Positions 18,819 to 29,100 are shown, numbered from the stretch's first letter. The stretch: DNA of 64,000 nt from an uncultured Acetobacteraceae bacterium (GCA_903918315.1 CAIXEA010000152.1:18797-82796), one strand, 5' to 3'. The notes: generated by a model from the sequence alone, not told the origin. Program-made: numbers and translations.

Positions 18819-21800
18819 CGCCGCGCAACGCGAACGCCTGCTGCGGCTCTCGTCGCTGCCTGATGAACTTATTGACACCGATGACCTTCCGGTGATCGCG
18901 GACTGGTCCACCGGCGTCCGTGGTGGTACGCCGGGCGAAATGCGGGCGCGGGCAGCGGCCCGACCGGCGCCGCCCTCTCCGATTGAGGCCTTTATCGCGC
19001 GCTGGCAGGGCGGGGAAGGTGGGCAAGAGCGCGCGAATTACGCGTTGTTCCTATCCGAACTGTGCGATGTCCTCGGCGTGCCGCGCCCCGACCCAGCTTC
19101 CGCCAATCACGAAACGAATGACTACGTTTTCGAGCGTTCGGTGCGGGAAAAATCCATCGACGGCAGCCTCTCGCTCGGCCGGATCGACCTCTACAAGCGT
19201 GGCAGCTTCGTCCTGGAGGCCAAGCAATCCCGCCAGATCGGCGGCAGCAAGGAAATCACCGGCCAGACGGACCTGTTCGGCCGCTCCGAACCGGCCCGAC
19301 GCGGCACCCGCGGGGCGAATCGTGCCTGGGACGTGCTGATGCTCAACGCCCGCCGCCAGGCCGAGGATTACGCCCGCGCCTTGCCCGTGGACCATGGCTG
19401 GCCGCCCTTCATCCTGGTCTGCGACGTCGGCCATGTGCTGGAGGTCTACGCCGACTTCTCCGGCCAGGGAAAGAACTACGCCCAGTTCCCCGACCGCCAG
19501 TCGTTCCGCATCTATCTGGAGGATCTGCGCCAGCCCGAAACCCGGGAAAGGCTGGTCCGCATCTGGACCGACCCGTTATCGCTCGATCCCGCGCGCAAAT
19601 CTGCCCGGGTTACGCGCGAAATCGCCGATCGGCTGGCATCGGTGTCAAAGGCGCTGGAAGCGGACCATCATCGGCCCGAAGACGTGGCGATGTTCCTGAT
19701 GCGCTGCCTGTTCACCATGTTCGCCGAAGATGTCGGTCTGCTGCCCAAGGCGTCGTTCCGCAACCTGCTGGAACGTTGCGAACAGGACCCGGATCGGCTG
19801 CAACCGATGGTGGGGCAGCTCTGGGAGGCGATGGATCGCGGCGATTTCGCGATTGCCATTGAGGCGCGGGTCAGGCGCTTCAACGGCGAGTTCTTCAAGA
19901 ACCGCACCGTGCTGCCGTTACGGCGCGAGGAGATCGGAGAACTGCGGCAAGCCGCATCGTATGATTGGCGGGAGGTCGACCCCTCGATCTTCGGCACGTT
20001 GCTGGAACAGGCGCTGGACACCGGGGAACGGAAACGCCTGGGCGCGCACTACACGCCGCGCGCCTACGTCGAGCGGCTGGTCGTCGCAACCGTCATCGAA
20101 CCGCTGCGCGCCGACTGGGACCGCGCGCTGTCCACGGCCGAACGGCAGAAGGCGGAAGGCCGCATGAACGACGCGGTGGCGACGATCACCGCCTTCCATG
20201 AAGCGTTGTGCCGGACCCGGGTTCTCGATCCCGCCTGCGGCACCGGCAATTTTCTGTATGTCTCGCTGGAGTTGCTGAAACGGCTGGAAGGCGAGGTGCT
20301 GGAGGCGCTGGCCGACCTCGGCGGGCAGGAGGCGTTGAGCGGGCTGCAGGGCCATACCGTCGATCCGCACCAGTTCCTGGGGCTGGAGATCAATCCGCGT
20401 GCCGCCGCCATCGCCGAGTTGGTGCTGTGGATCGGCTATCTGCAATGGCATTTGCGCACCCAGAACGGGTTCCCGGGCGATCCGATTCTGAAGGCGTTCC
20501 GCAATATCGCGGTGAAAGACGCGGTGCTGGAAGGCGATCGCTCCGTCGTCATGCGCGGCGGTGTGGCGGTGGAGCAGGAATACGGCGCCCCCCGCCAACC
20601 CGCCTGGCCAGAGGCGGAATTCATCGTAGGCAATCCGCCGTTCATCGGCGGAAAGGATATTCGTGCCCGGTTGGGCGACGACCGAACCGAGGCGTTGTGG
20701 GCGGCGCACCCGGCGATGAACGAATCCGCCGATTTCGTCATGTATTGGTGGGACCACGCAGCCGGCTTGCTGACTCGCAAGGCGTCCGTGTTGCGCCGGT
20801 TCGGGCTGGTGACGACTAACTCCATCAGTCAGGTGTTCCAGCGCCGCGTGATGGAGCGGTATCTGACCGCGAAGGTGCCCATTTCCCTGGTGATGGCGGT
20901 GCCGGACCACCCCTGGACCAAGGCCGGCAAGGATGCGGCGGCAGTGCGCATCGCGATGACCGTGGCCGAAGCCGGCACCAGGGAAGGGCGCCTGCTGGAA
21001 GTCGTGCGCGAGGATGCGTTGGACACCGACGCGCCGCTGATCGAATTTTCAGAAACGGAAGGGTCGATCCATTCCGATCTGACGGTGGGCGTGGATGTGA
21101 CCAAGGCGGTGCCACTGCGGGCCAACGAAGGGCTCTCATCACCCGGCGTGAAATTGCATGGTGCGGGGTTTATTGTGACGCCAGCGGAGGCCGGGTATCT
21201 TGGGCTCGGACGCCGGGCGGGGTTGGAGAAGCATATCCGGGAATACCGGAATGGGCGCGATCTGACGGCGCGGGCGCGCGGGGCGATGGTGATCGATTTG
21301 GATGGGCTTGGAATCGAAGAGATTCGCGATAGATTTCCGGAAGTGTATCAGCATGTCTATCTACGGGTCAAATCGGAACGAGATACCAACAACGAAGAAT
21401 ATGGCAGATTGAACTGGTGGTTGTTCGGTCGGAAAAACACGTTGATGCGTGGCTTCACGCATGGTTTGCGGCGCTACATCGCGACGGTGGAGACGCCCAA
21501 GCATCGCGTCTTCCAGTTCCTCGACGCATCGATCCTGCCGGATAATATGATCGTCGCCATTGGATCGGACGACGGGTTTATCCTGGGAGTACTGTCCGCC
21601 CGCATCCATGGAGTCTGGACCGCGATGCAAGGCGGGACATTGGAGGATCGGCCCCGTTACACAAAGTCGCTGTGCTTTGATCCGTTCCCGTTCCCGACTG
21701 CCGACGACCTCCAAAAACACCGCGTCCGCACTATCGCCGAAGACCTGGATGCCCACCGCAAGCGCGTCCTCGCCGACCACCCGCACCTCACCCTCACTGG

Positions 21801-22368
21801 CCTCTACAACGTGCTGGAGAAGCTTCGCGCCGGCACCCCGCCCGATGCCCTGGACAGGGCCGAGCGCCGCATCTTTGACGACGGCCTCGTGCTGATCCTC
21901 AAGGAGTACCACGACCGCCTGGATGCCGAGGTCGCCGCCGCCTACGGCTGGCCCGCCGACCTCGGCGACACCGAAATCCTCGCCCGTCTCGTCGCCCTCA
22001 ACCGCGAGCGGGTGCGGGAGGAAGCGACCGGCCTCGTTCGCTGGCTGCGCCCCGAGTATCAGATCCCCCGCTTCGGCACCGCGCAGCAGAAAGCCCAGCT
22101 CGACCTCGCTGGCGGCGCGATGCGTGCGCCCCAGGCCGCGAAGACCAAGGCGACGTTCCCCACCGACGACTCGGCCCAGACCGCCGCCGTCATGGTCGCG
22201 CTCGCCTCCGCCACCGCGCCACTCGATACCGACGCGCTCGCGCTGCAATTCCGCCAGGGCCGCAGAATCGCCCCCAAAGTCGCCGCCGTGCTCGGGGCGT
22301 TGCAGCGTATGGGCTACGTCACCGCCACCAATGCCGGCCGCGCCTGGTCGCTGCGCCGCGCCGCCTGA
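18802..22368 (+). CDS. MmeI-like/type IIG-IIL restriction-modification enzyme (class I SAM-dependent DNA methyltransferase) with BrnA-like N-terminal extension
   Basis: ATG 18802 overlaps brnT by 17 bp; N-term LPDELIDTDDLPVIADWSTGVRG (BrnA-like); RIDLYKRGSFVLEAKQ (PD-ExK-like); VLDPACGTGNFLYVSLEL (motif I); IVGNPPFIGGKDIRARLGDD (motif IV, NPPF). Confidence 0.87.
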   Translation: MSKASDAAQRERLLRLSSLPDELIDTDDLPVIADWSTGVRGGTPGEMRARAAARPAPPSPIEAFIARWQGGEGGQERANYALFLSELCDVLGVPRPDPASANHETNDYVFERSVREKSIDGSLSLGRIDLYKRGSFVLEAKQSRQIGGSKEITGQTDLFGRSEPARRGTRGANRAWDVLMLNARRQAEDYARALPVDHGWPPFILVCDVGHVLEVYADFSGQGKNYAQFPDRQSFRIYLEDLRQPETRERLVRIWTDPLSLDPARKSARVTREIADRLASVSKALEADHHRPEDVAMFLMRCLFTMFAEDVGLLPKASFRNLLERCEQDPDRLQPMVGQLWEAMDRGDFAIAIEARVRRFNGEFFKNRTVLPLRREEIGELRQAASYDWREVDPSIFGTLLEQALDTGERKRLGAHYTPRAYVERLVVATVIEPLRADWDRALSTAERQKAEGRMNDAVATITAFHEALCRTRVLDPACGTGNFLYVSLELLKRLEGEVLEALADLGGQEALSGLQGHTVDPHQFLGLEINPRAAAIAELVLWIGYLQWHLRTQNGFPGDPILKAFRNIAVKDAVLEGDRSVVMRGGVAVEQEYGAPRQPAWPEAEFIVGNPPFIGGKDIRARLGDDRTEALWAAHPAMNESADFVMYWWDHAAGLLTRKASVLRRFGLVTTNSISQVFQRRVMERYLTAKVPISLVMAVPDHPWTKAGKDAAAVRIAMTVAEAGTREGRLLEVVREDALDTDAPLIEFSETEGSIHSDLTVGVDVTKAVPLRANEGLSSPGVKLHGAGFIVTPAEAGYLGLGRRAGLEKHIREYRNGRDLTARARGAMVIDLDGLGIEEIRDRFPEVYQHVYLRVKSERDTNNEEYGRLNWWLFGRKNTLMRGFTHGLRRYIATVETPKHRVFQFLDASILPDNMIVAIGSDDGFILGVLSARIHGVWTAMQGGTLEDRPRYTKSLCFDPFPFPTADDLQKHRVRTIAEDLDAHRKRVLADHPHLTLTGLYNVLEKLRAGTPPDALDRAERRIFDDGLVLILKEYHDRLDAEVAAAYGWPADLGDTEILARLVALNRERVREEATGLVRWLRPEYQIPRFGTAQQKAQLDLAGGAMRAPQAAKTKATFPTDDSAQTAAVMVALASATAPLDTDALALQFRQGRRIAPKVAAVLGALQRMGYVTATNAGRAWSLRRAA

Positions 22369-22633
22369 TCGCGCCGGCCTCACCGGCACCGTTCCATGTT
22401 ATAAAGCGCTGCTGCTTCATCGCGCTGATTCGCGGTGAAAGACCGCTTGGATTCCGCCGCGAAGCTAGGCACGGCGCGAATGATTGCCCTCAGCCGTGAC
22501 CCCGCAACCCGGCCCCCCGTTGCCGACAGGCTGGCCTGCGAATAGAGTAGTTGACTGCGCGACCGAGGAGCCTCAGAAGCCCCCGCGCGCGGGGCCAAGG
22601 GGGCGACCCCGGCCGGAGGAAAAGGAGTCCGAC

Positions 22634-24439
22634 TTGCAGCCGACAGACATTCACGACCCCGACTACTTTCATAAGGTGGTCGACTGCCAGTGGGCCTGTC
22701 CGGCACACACGCCGGTACCGGAATACATCCGCCTGATCGCGGACGGCCGCTATGCGGACGCGTTCATGATCAACTGGAAGTCCAATGTGTTCCCGGGCAT
22801 CCTGGGCCGCACCTGCGACCGCCCGTGTGAGCCCGCCTGCCGCCGTGGCCGGGTGGAGGACGAACCCGTCGCCATCTGCCGCCTCAAGCGCGTCGCCGCC
22901 GATTTCAAGGGCGATGTGTCCGGCCTGATGCCGCCGCCGCCCACGACTCGCAACGGCAAAAAGATCGCGCTGATTGGCGCCGGTCCGGCGTCGTTGACGG
23001 TTGCGCGCGATCTGGCGCCGCTGGGCTATCATATCGTCGTCTATGACGGTGATACCCGCGCCGGCGGCATGATCCGCAGCCAGATCCCCAAATTCCGCCT
23101 GCCGGAAGAGGTGATCGACGAGGAAGTCGGTTATATCACCGCGCTCGGCCCGGAAATGCGGCTGGGCCAGCGGGTCGATAGCCTCAAGGGCATTCTCGAA
23201 GAAGACTACGACGCGATCTTCGTCGGCACCGGCGCGCCGCGTGGCCGCGATCTCCCGATCCCCGGCCGCCAGGAAGCGGCGGCCAATATCCATATCGGGA
23301 TCGACTGGCTGTCGTCCGTCTCCTTCGGTCACATCTCCAAAATCGGCAAGCGCGTGATCGTGCTCGGCGGTGGCAACACCGCCATGGATTGCTGCCGGTC
23401 GGCCCGCCGCCTCGGCGGCGACGACGTGAAGGTCATTGTCCGCTCCGGCTTCGACGAAATGAAGGCCTCCCCGTGGGAGAAGGAAGACGCGATCGGGGAA
23501 GACATCCCCATCCTGAACATGCTCGTGCCCATCGCCTTCATTCATGAAGACGGCAAGCTCGTCGGCATGACCTTCGACAAGGTGAAGGCTGAATACGACG
23601 CCCGCGGCCGCCGCAATCTGGTGTCCACCGGCGAAGAGCCGGTGTTCCATGGCTGCGACGACGTTCTGGTCGCCGTCGGCCAGGAGAATGCGTTCCCCTG
23701 GATCGAGCGTGATATCGGCCTGACCTTCGACGACCGCTGGGACATGCCGGTGGTGAACGAGACGACCTTCCAGTCCACCCACCCGAAGGTCTTCTTCGGC
23801 GGTGACGCGGCGTTCGGCCCGAAGAACATCATCTGGGCCGTGGCGCAGGGCCATCAGGCGGCGATTTCGCTCCACAAGTTCTGCCAGGGGGAGGACGTGT
23901 CCGTGCGCCCGCCGCCGGGCGTGACCGTGGTCAGCCAGAAGATGGGCATCCATGAGTGGAGCTACGACAACAACGTCTCCCTCGATCTGCGCTTCAAGGT
24001 GCCGCATCGCGATAAATTCGCGGCCCTGAGCGACATCAAGGCCGAGGTTGAGCTGGGCTTCGACATCAAGCTGGCCTTCGCGGAAGCGCAGCGCTGCCTG
24101 AACTGCGACGTGCAGACGGTGTTCGACGACAAGCTGTGCATCGAATGCGATGCCTGCGTCGATATCTGCCCGGTGGACAGCATCAGCTTCACCAAGAACG
24201 GTGATGAAGCCGATCTGCGGACACGGCTGAGCGCCCCGGCGACGGATCTGACGCAGGCGATCTATGTGTCGAAAGACCTGAAGACCGGCCGCGTGATGGC
24301 GAAGGACGAAGACGTCTGCCTCCATTGCGGACTGTGCGCGGAGCGCTGCCCGACGGGCGCGTGGGATATGCAACGGTTCCTGATCGACGTAGCCCAGGCA
24401 GGAAAAATGGGGGCGGAGAGCGCATGCTGCAGCAAGTAG
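22634..24439 (+). CDS. GltD-like FAD/NAD(P)-binding oxidoreductase fused to 4Fe-4S ferredoxin domain
   Basis: TTG start after AAAGGAG; GKKIALIGAGPASLTVARDLAPLGY; CIECDACVDICPVDSI and CLHCGLCAERCPTGAWD clusters. Confidence 0.85.
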   Translation: MQPTDIHDPDYFHKVVDCQWACPAHTPVPEYIRLIADGRYADAFMINWKSNVFPGILGRTCDRPCEPACRRGRVEDEPVAICRLKRVAADFKGDVSGLMPPPPTTRNGKKIALIGAGPASLTVARDLAPLGYHIVVYDGDTRAGGMIRSQIPKFRLPEEVIDEEVGYITALGPEMRLGQRVDSLKGILEEDYDAIFVGTGAPRGRDLPIPGRQEAAANIHIGIDWLSSVSFGHISKIGKRVIVLGGGNTAMDCCRSARRLGGDDVKVIVRSGFDEMKASPWEKEDAIGEDIPILNMLVPIAFIHEDGKLVGMTFDKVKAEYDARGRRNLVSTGEEPVFHGCDDVLVAVGQENAFPWIERDIGLTFDDRWDMPVVNETTFQSTHPKVFFGGDAAFGPKNIIWAVAQGHQAAISLHKFCQGEDVSVRPPPGVTVVSQKMGIHEWSYDNNVSLDLRFKVPHRDKFAALSDIKAEVELGFDIKLAFAEAQRCLNCDVQTVFDDKLCIECDACVDICPVDSISFTKNGDEADLRTRLSAPATDLTQAIYVSKDLKTGRVMAKDEDVCLHCGLCAERCPTGAWDMQRFLIDVAQAGKMGAESACCSK

Positions 24440-26286
24440 ACCGTCTGGAAGCCCTCCAGCGGGTTAACGATTTCGTCGTCAAGTTCGCCAATGTGAACGG
24501 GTCCGGTTCGGCCAGCGCCAATGCGCTGTTCGCCAAATCGGTCCTGCGCATGGGCGTCACCGCGACCCCTCGCAACATCTTCCCCTCCAACATCCAGGGC
24601 CTGCCGACATGGTATGAGGTCCGGATTTCGGAAGCCGGATACATGGGCGCGCGCGGCGGCGGTCCCGACCTGATGGTCGCGATGAACCCGCAGACCTGGG
24701 ACGGGGACGTCGCCAGCATCGAGCCGGGCGGCTACCTGTTCTACGACAACACCAAGCCGATGCCGGAATCGAAGTTCCGCCGCGACATCGTGGTTGTCGG
24801 CGTGCCGCTGACCCGCATGACGAATGAGGCGTACAGCAACCCGCGCGAGCGCCAGCTGTTCAAGAACATCGTCGGCCTCGGCGCGCTGTCGGCGCTGCTG
24901 GACATCGATCCGGCGGTGATCGAGCAATTGCTGGCCGAGCAGTTCAAGAACCGTGAGAAGCTGATCACCGCCAATGTGCGGGCGCTCCACATGGGTCGCG
25001 ACTGGGTCAAAGCCAATCTCGGCGATCCCGTCGGCCTGAAGCTCCGCAAAGCGGATTCCGTCGGCGACCGCATCCTGATCGACGGCAATGCCGCCGCCGC
25101 GCTGGGCGCGGTCTATGGCGGCGCGACGGTCTGCGCCTGGTATCCGATCACGCCGTCGTCCTCGGTGGCGGAGGCTTTCACCAGCTATTGCGCCCGCATG
25201 CGGGTGGATAAAGCGACCGGCAAGAAGAACTACGCCATCGTGCAGGCCGAAGACGAGCTGGCCTCCATCGGCATGGTCATCGGCGCGGCCTGGAACGGGG
25301 CGCGGTCCTTCACCGCCACCTCCGGCCCCGGCATCTCGCTGATGCAGGAATTCATCGGCCTGGCTTATTTCGCCGAGATTCCGGCCGTCATCATGGACGT
25401 GCAGCGCTCCGGCCCGTCCACGGGCATGCCGACGCGCACGCAGCAGACCGATATCACGGCCTGCGCCTATGCCAGCCATGGCGACACCAAGCATGTGCTG
25501 CTGATCCCCGAAGACGGGTTTGAGTGCTTCGAGTTCGGCGCTTTGGCCTTCGACCTCGCCGATCGCCTGCAAACCCCGATCTTCGTCATGCTCGATCTTG
25601 AGATCGGTATGAACGATCGCCTGACCAAGCCCTTCGTCTGGGATGACAGCCGCAAGATGGATCGCGGCAAGGTCATGACGGCGGAAGAGCTGCAGGCCGG
25701 CAAGAAGTTCGGCCGCTATCTGGATGTGGACAACGATGGGATTACCTATCGCACCTATCCGGGCACGCATCCGACCAAGGGCGCCTTCTTCACCCGCGGC
25801 ACGTCGAAGGACTCGATGGCCCGCTACTCCGAAGAAGGCCACGACTATCACGAGAATATGGAGCGGTTGCTGAAGAAGCATAACACCGCCCGTTCCATGG
25901 TCCCCGCCGCGATCGAACGCAAAGCGAAACAGCCGACCCGTTACGGGGCGATTTATTATGGCTCGACGAGTCCGGCGATGACGGAAGCGGATGAGCAGCT
26001 GAACGCTTTGGGCGTCTCACTCGATCTGCTGCGCGTGCGTGGGTTCCCGTTCGGGGACGAAGTCGCGGCCTTCATCGAAGCCCACGACAAGGTCTTCGTG
26101 ATCGAGCAGAATCGCGACGGTCAGATGCGCTCGCTCCTGATCAACGAGCTGGAAATCAACCCGAAACAGCTCGTCAAGATCCTTCACTACGATGGCACGC
26201 CCATCAATGCGCGCTTCATCTCCGGCGCGATTGCCCAGGCGTTGCAGATCGCCCAACCCGCCAAAGTGACTGAGGTGGTGTCATGA
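24424..26286 (+). CDS. korA: 2-oxoacid:acceptor oxidoreductase, fused gamma/alpha subunit
   Basis: NVNGSGSASANALFAKSVLRMG; WYPITPSSSVAEAF; SGPGISLMQEFIGLAYFAEIPAVIMDVQRSGPSTGMPT. Confidence 0.88.
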   Translation: MLQQVDRLEALQRVNDFVVKFANVNGSGSASANALFAKSVLRMGVTATPRNIFPSNIQGLPTWYEVRISEAGYMGARGGGPDLMVAMNPQTWDGDVASIEPGGYLFYDNTKPMPESKFRRDIVVVGVPLTRMTNEAYSNPRERQLFKNIVGLGALSALLDIDPAVIEQLLAEQFKNREKLITANVRALHMGRDWVKANLGDPVGLKLRKADSVGDRILIDGNAAAALGAVYGGATVCAWYPITPSSSVAEAFTSYCARMRVDKATGKKNYAIVQAEDELASIGMVIGAAWNGARSFTATSGPGISLMQEFIGLAYFAEIPAVIMDVQRSGPSTGMPTRTQQTDITACAYASHGDTKHVLLIPEDGFECFEFGALAFDLADRLQTPIFVMLDLEIGMNDRLTKPFVWDDSRKMDRGKVMTAEELQAGKKFGRYLDVDNDGITYRTYPGTHPTKGAFFTRGTSKDSMARYSEEGHDYHENMERLLKKHNTARSMVPAAIERKAKQPTRYGAIYYGSTSPAMTEADEQLNALGVSLDLLRVRGFPFGDEVAAFIEAHDKVFVIEQNRDGQMRSLLINELEINPKQLVKILHYDGTPINARFISGAIAQALQIAQPAKVTEVVS

Positions 26287-27338
26287 CCTTCATTCCGAAG
26301 CCCAAACTCCATCATCCCGACCTGCAGAAGAACGCGCTGGGCTATACCCGCCGCGACTACGAAGGTCCGGTGTCCACGCTCTGCGCCGGCTGCGGCCATG
26401 ACAGCATCAGCGCCGCCATCGTGAAGGCGTGCTTTGAGCTGGATATCGAGCCGCATCGCGTCGCCAAGATGTCGGGTATCGGCTGCTCGTCGAAAACGCC
26501 GACATACTTCCTGGGCGCCTCGCACGGGTTCAACTCGGTGCATGGGCGTATGCCCTCGGTCGCGACGGGTGCGAACCTGGCGAATAAGGACCTGATCTAT
26601 CTCGGCGTGTCCGGTGACGGCGACAGCGCCTCCATCGGTCTCGGCCAGTTCGCCCATGCCATGCGGCGCGGCGTGAACATGGTCTATATCGTCGAAAACA
26701 ACGGCGTGTACGGCCTGACCAAGGGCCAGTTCTCGGCCACCTCCGACAAGGGCGCCAAGTCCAAGCGCGGCGTGATCAACAGCGATGAGGCGATCGACCT
26801 CGTTGGTCTGGCCCTGCAGCTGGGTGCGACCTTCGTGGCGCGCAGCTTCTCCGGCGACAAGGCCCAGCTGGTGCCGTTGATCGAGGCGGCTTTGCAGCAC
26901 AAGGGCATCGCATTCATCGACTGCATCTCCCCCTGCGTGGCGTTCAACAACCACGAAGGCTCGACCAAGAGCTTCGACTATGTCCGCGAACACAATGAGG
27001 CGCTGAACAGCCTCGATGTGATCTCGGGCCGTGACGAGATCACCGTCGATTACGAGCCGGGCACCATGGAAATGGTCACCCAGCACGATGGCTCGGTGCT
27101 GGCGCTGCGCAAGCTGCACACCAGCTACGACGTCAACGACCGCGTTGCCGCCCTGAGCTATATGCAGGAACGCGCCGCGGCGGGTGAGATCGTGACGGGA
27201 CTGCTCTATGTCGATCCGAACCCGCGCGATCTGCATGCGCATATGGATACGGTGGAAACGCCCCTGAACGCGTTGGGCGACGACGTTCTGGTTCCGGGCG
27301 CCCGCGCGCTGGAACGGATCAACGCCGGGCTGCGGTAA
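26283..27338 (+). CDS. korB: 2-oxoacid:acceptor oxidoreductase, beta subunit (TPP-dependent)
   Basis: CAGCGHDSISAAIVKA; GVSGDGDSASIGLGQFAHAMRRGVNMVYIVENNGVYGLTKGQ; ATGA-type overlap with korA. Confidence 0.9.
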   Translation: MTFIPKPKLHHPDLQKNALGYTRRDYEGPVSTLCAGCGHDSISAAIVKACFELDIEPHRVAKMSGIGCSSKTPTYFLGASHGFNSVHGRMPSVATGANLANKDLIYLGVSGDGDSASIGLGQFAHAMRRGVNMVYIVENNGVYGLTKGQFSATSDKGAKSKRGVINSDEAIDLVGLALQLGATFVARSFSGDKAQLVPLIEAALQHKGIAFIDCISPCVAFNNHEGSTKSFDYVREHNEALNSLDVISGRDEITVDYEPGTMEMVTQHDGSVLALRKLHTSYDVNDRVAALSYMQERAAAGEIVTGLLYVDPNPRDLHAHMDTVETPLNALGDDVLVPGARALERINAGLR

Positions 27339-27344
27339 CCCCCG

Positions 27345-28034
27345 ATGGAGGGGATCAAGGTCTGCATGTTCGACCAGTACGGTACGCTGGTCGACATGCA
27401 GGGCGGCCTGATCGAGGTTGCCCGCCCGTACCTGGCCTCCAAAGGCTGGGCGGGCAGCGCCAATTCCTTCGTCACCTGGTGGCGGCGGACGCATTACGAA
27501 AACTCGATGATCGACGCGCTGCTGGGCAAGCAGCACATCCCGTATCGCTCGATCGGGCATTTGTCGGTGACCCAGGTGCTGCGCCGCGCCGGGATCGAGC
27601 ATACGCGGGCGGAAGTGGAAGCGCTGGTCGAAAGCATCGTCCGCCTGAAGCCCTTCCCGGAAATCCCGGCGGCGCTGGACAAGCTGCGGTCGAAATACCA
27701 GATCGCGGTGCTGTCGAACGGCGATCCGGACATGCTGGAAGATGCCAAGGCCTATCACGGCCTAGCGTATGACTTCACGATCTCGGTCGCGGAGGCAAAT
27801 GCCTTCAAGCCGCATGTCGCGACCTATACCAAAGCGGCCGAAATCCTGGGGCTGCGGATGGACGAGATCCTGTTCGTGGCCAACCACGAATTCGACTGTG
27901 TTGGCGCCAAGGCCGCCGGCATGCGCGCCGCCTTCATCGATCGCCGGCAGCGCCCCTTCGCGGAATGGCCCTATCAGCCGGATGTCATCGTGCCCAATAT
28001 GACGGCGCTGGCGGATATGCTAATCGGCGGTTAA
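27345..28034 (+). CDS. HAD superfamily, haloacid dehalogenase type II
   Basis: MEGIKVCMFDQYGTLVDMQGGL; AVLSNGDPDML; LFVANHEFDCVGAKAAGM. Confidence 0.85.
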   Translation: MEGIKVCMFDQYGTLVDMQGGLIEVARPYLASKGWAGSANSFVTWWRRTHYENSMIDALLGKQHIPYRSIGHLSVTQVLRRAGIEHTRAEVEALVESIVRLKPFPEIPAALDKLRSKYQIAVLSNGDPDMLEDAKAYHGLAYDFTISVAEANAFKPHVATYTKAAEILGLRMDEILFVANHEFDCVGAKAAGMRAAFIDRRQRPFAEWPYQPDVIVPNMTALADMLIGG

Positions 28035-28058
28035 CCCCAGTTCAGGGAAGCCACGCCC

Positions 28059-29072
28059 ATGACCGTCACCGTCCTGTATTCTGAAAAAATGTATGCCGAC
28101 GATAGCGTGGAAACCCGCATCTTCGGTCCGCTCGTCCGCGTGATCTTCCCTGCCGAACCGACCACCAGCCTCGCTGATATCCCCGATGAGATCTGCGCGG
28201 AAGCGCAGGGGCTGATGATCCTGCGGTTCAAGGTGACGGCCAAGGATCTGGAGCGGTTTCCGCGCCTGCAGGCCATCTGCCGGATGGGCGTGGGCTATGA
28301 CGCGCTCGACCGCGTGGCGGCCGCCGAACGCCAGATCAAGATCCTGAACGTGCCGGATTACGGGACGACCGAGGTCGCGGACCATGCCATCGCTTTGGCC
28401 CTCTCGCTCCGCCGCGGGCTGCTGCTGCATCACGATCGCCAGCGCGAGACCCCACCGGCGGCCTGGCGCTATATCGATGATCCACTGGTGCGCCGCGCCA
28501 ATGTGCAGACCTTTGGAATCATCGGTGTCGGCCGTATCGGCTCCGCGGTCGCGACCCGGGCCAAGGCGTTCGGCTTCAAGGTCGTGTTCTTCGACCCCAA
28601 CGTGCCGGCGGGTTATGAGCAGACGTTGGGGGTCGAGCGGGTTGGATCGCTCGAAGACCTGCTGAAGCAATCCGACGTGCTGTCGGTGCATTGCCCGCTG
28701 ACCCGGGACACCCGCAACATGCTGAGCACCGCGCAACTGTCACTGCTGCCCAAAGGCGCCATCCTGGTCAACGACGCGCGCGGCCCGATCGTCGATATCG
28801 ACGCCGCGGGCGCGCTGCTCAAAAGCGGGCACCTGGCCGGCGTCGGCCTGGACGTCGTGCCGGTGGAACCCCCGGTCGAGCCGGTGCCGGAGCTGATCCG
28901 CGCCTACCGCGCCAAAGAGGACTGGACCATCGGCCGCCTGATCATCACCCCGCACGCGGCGTTCTACAGCCCGCAGGCCTGGGAGGATATTCGCACCAAG
29001 TCGGCCGAGACGATGAACGCCGCGCTTCTGGGCCCGGTCGCGCAGAATGTGATCTCACCGGACATGTACTGA
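28059..29072 (+). CDS. 2-hydroxyacid dehydrogenase, CtBP-like subfamily
   Basis: FGIIGVGRIGSAVATRAKAFGFKVVFFDPNVP; LLPKGAILVNDARGPIVD. Confidence 0.85.
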   Translation: MTVTVLYSEKMYADDSVETRIFGPLVRVIFPAEPTTSLADIPDEICAEAQGLMILRFKVTAKDLERFPRLQAICRMGVGYDALDRVAAAERQIKILNVPDYGTTEVADHAIALALSLRRGLLLHHDRQRETPPAAWRYIDDPLVRRANVQTFGIIGVGRIGSAVATRAKAFGFKVVFFDPNVPAGYEQTLGVERVGSLEDLLKQSDVLSVHCPLTRDTRNMLSTAQLSLLPKGAILVNDARGPIVDIDAAGALLKSGHLAGVGLDVVPVEPPVEPVPELIRAYRAKEDWTIGRLIITPHAAFYSPQAWEDIRTKSAETMNAALLGPVAQNVISPDMY

Positions 29073-29100
29073 AGACGAGGGGGGAGGAGACCGCCTCCCC

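Noticed and set aside
22490-24373. 627-aa minus-strand ORF
   Set aside because: Antisense to the GltD-like/ferredoxin gene whose motifs are clear.
24262-27758. Two long minus-strand ORFs (539 and 523 aa)
   Set aside because: Antisense to korA/korB; shadow ORFs from codon-position GC bias.
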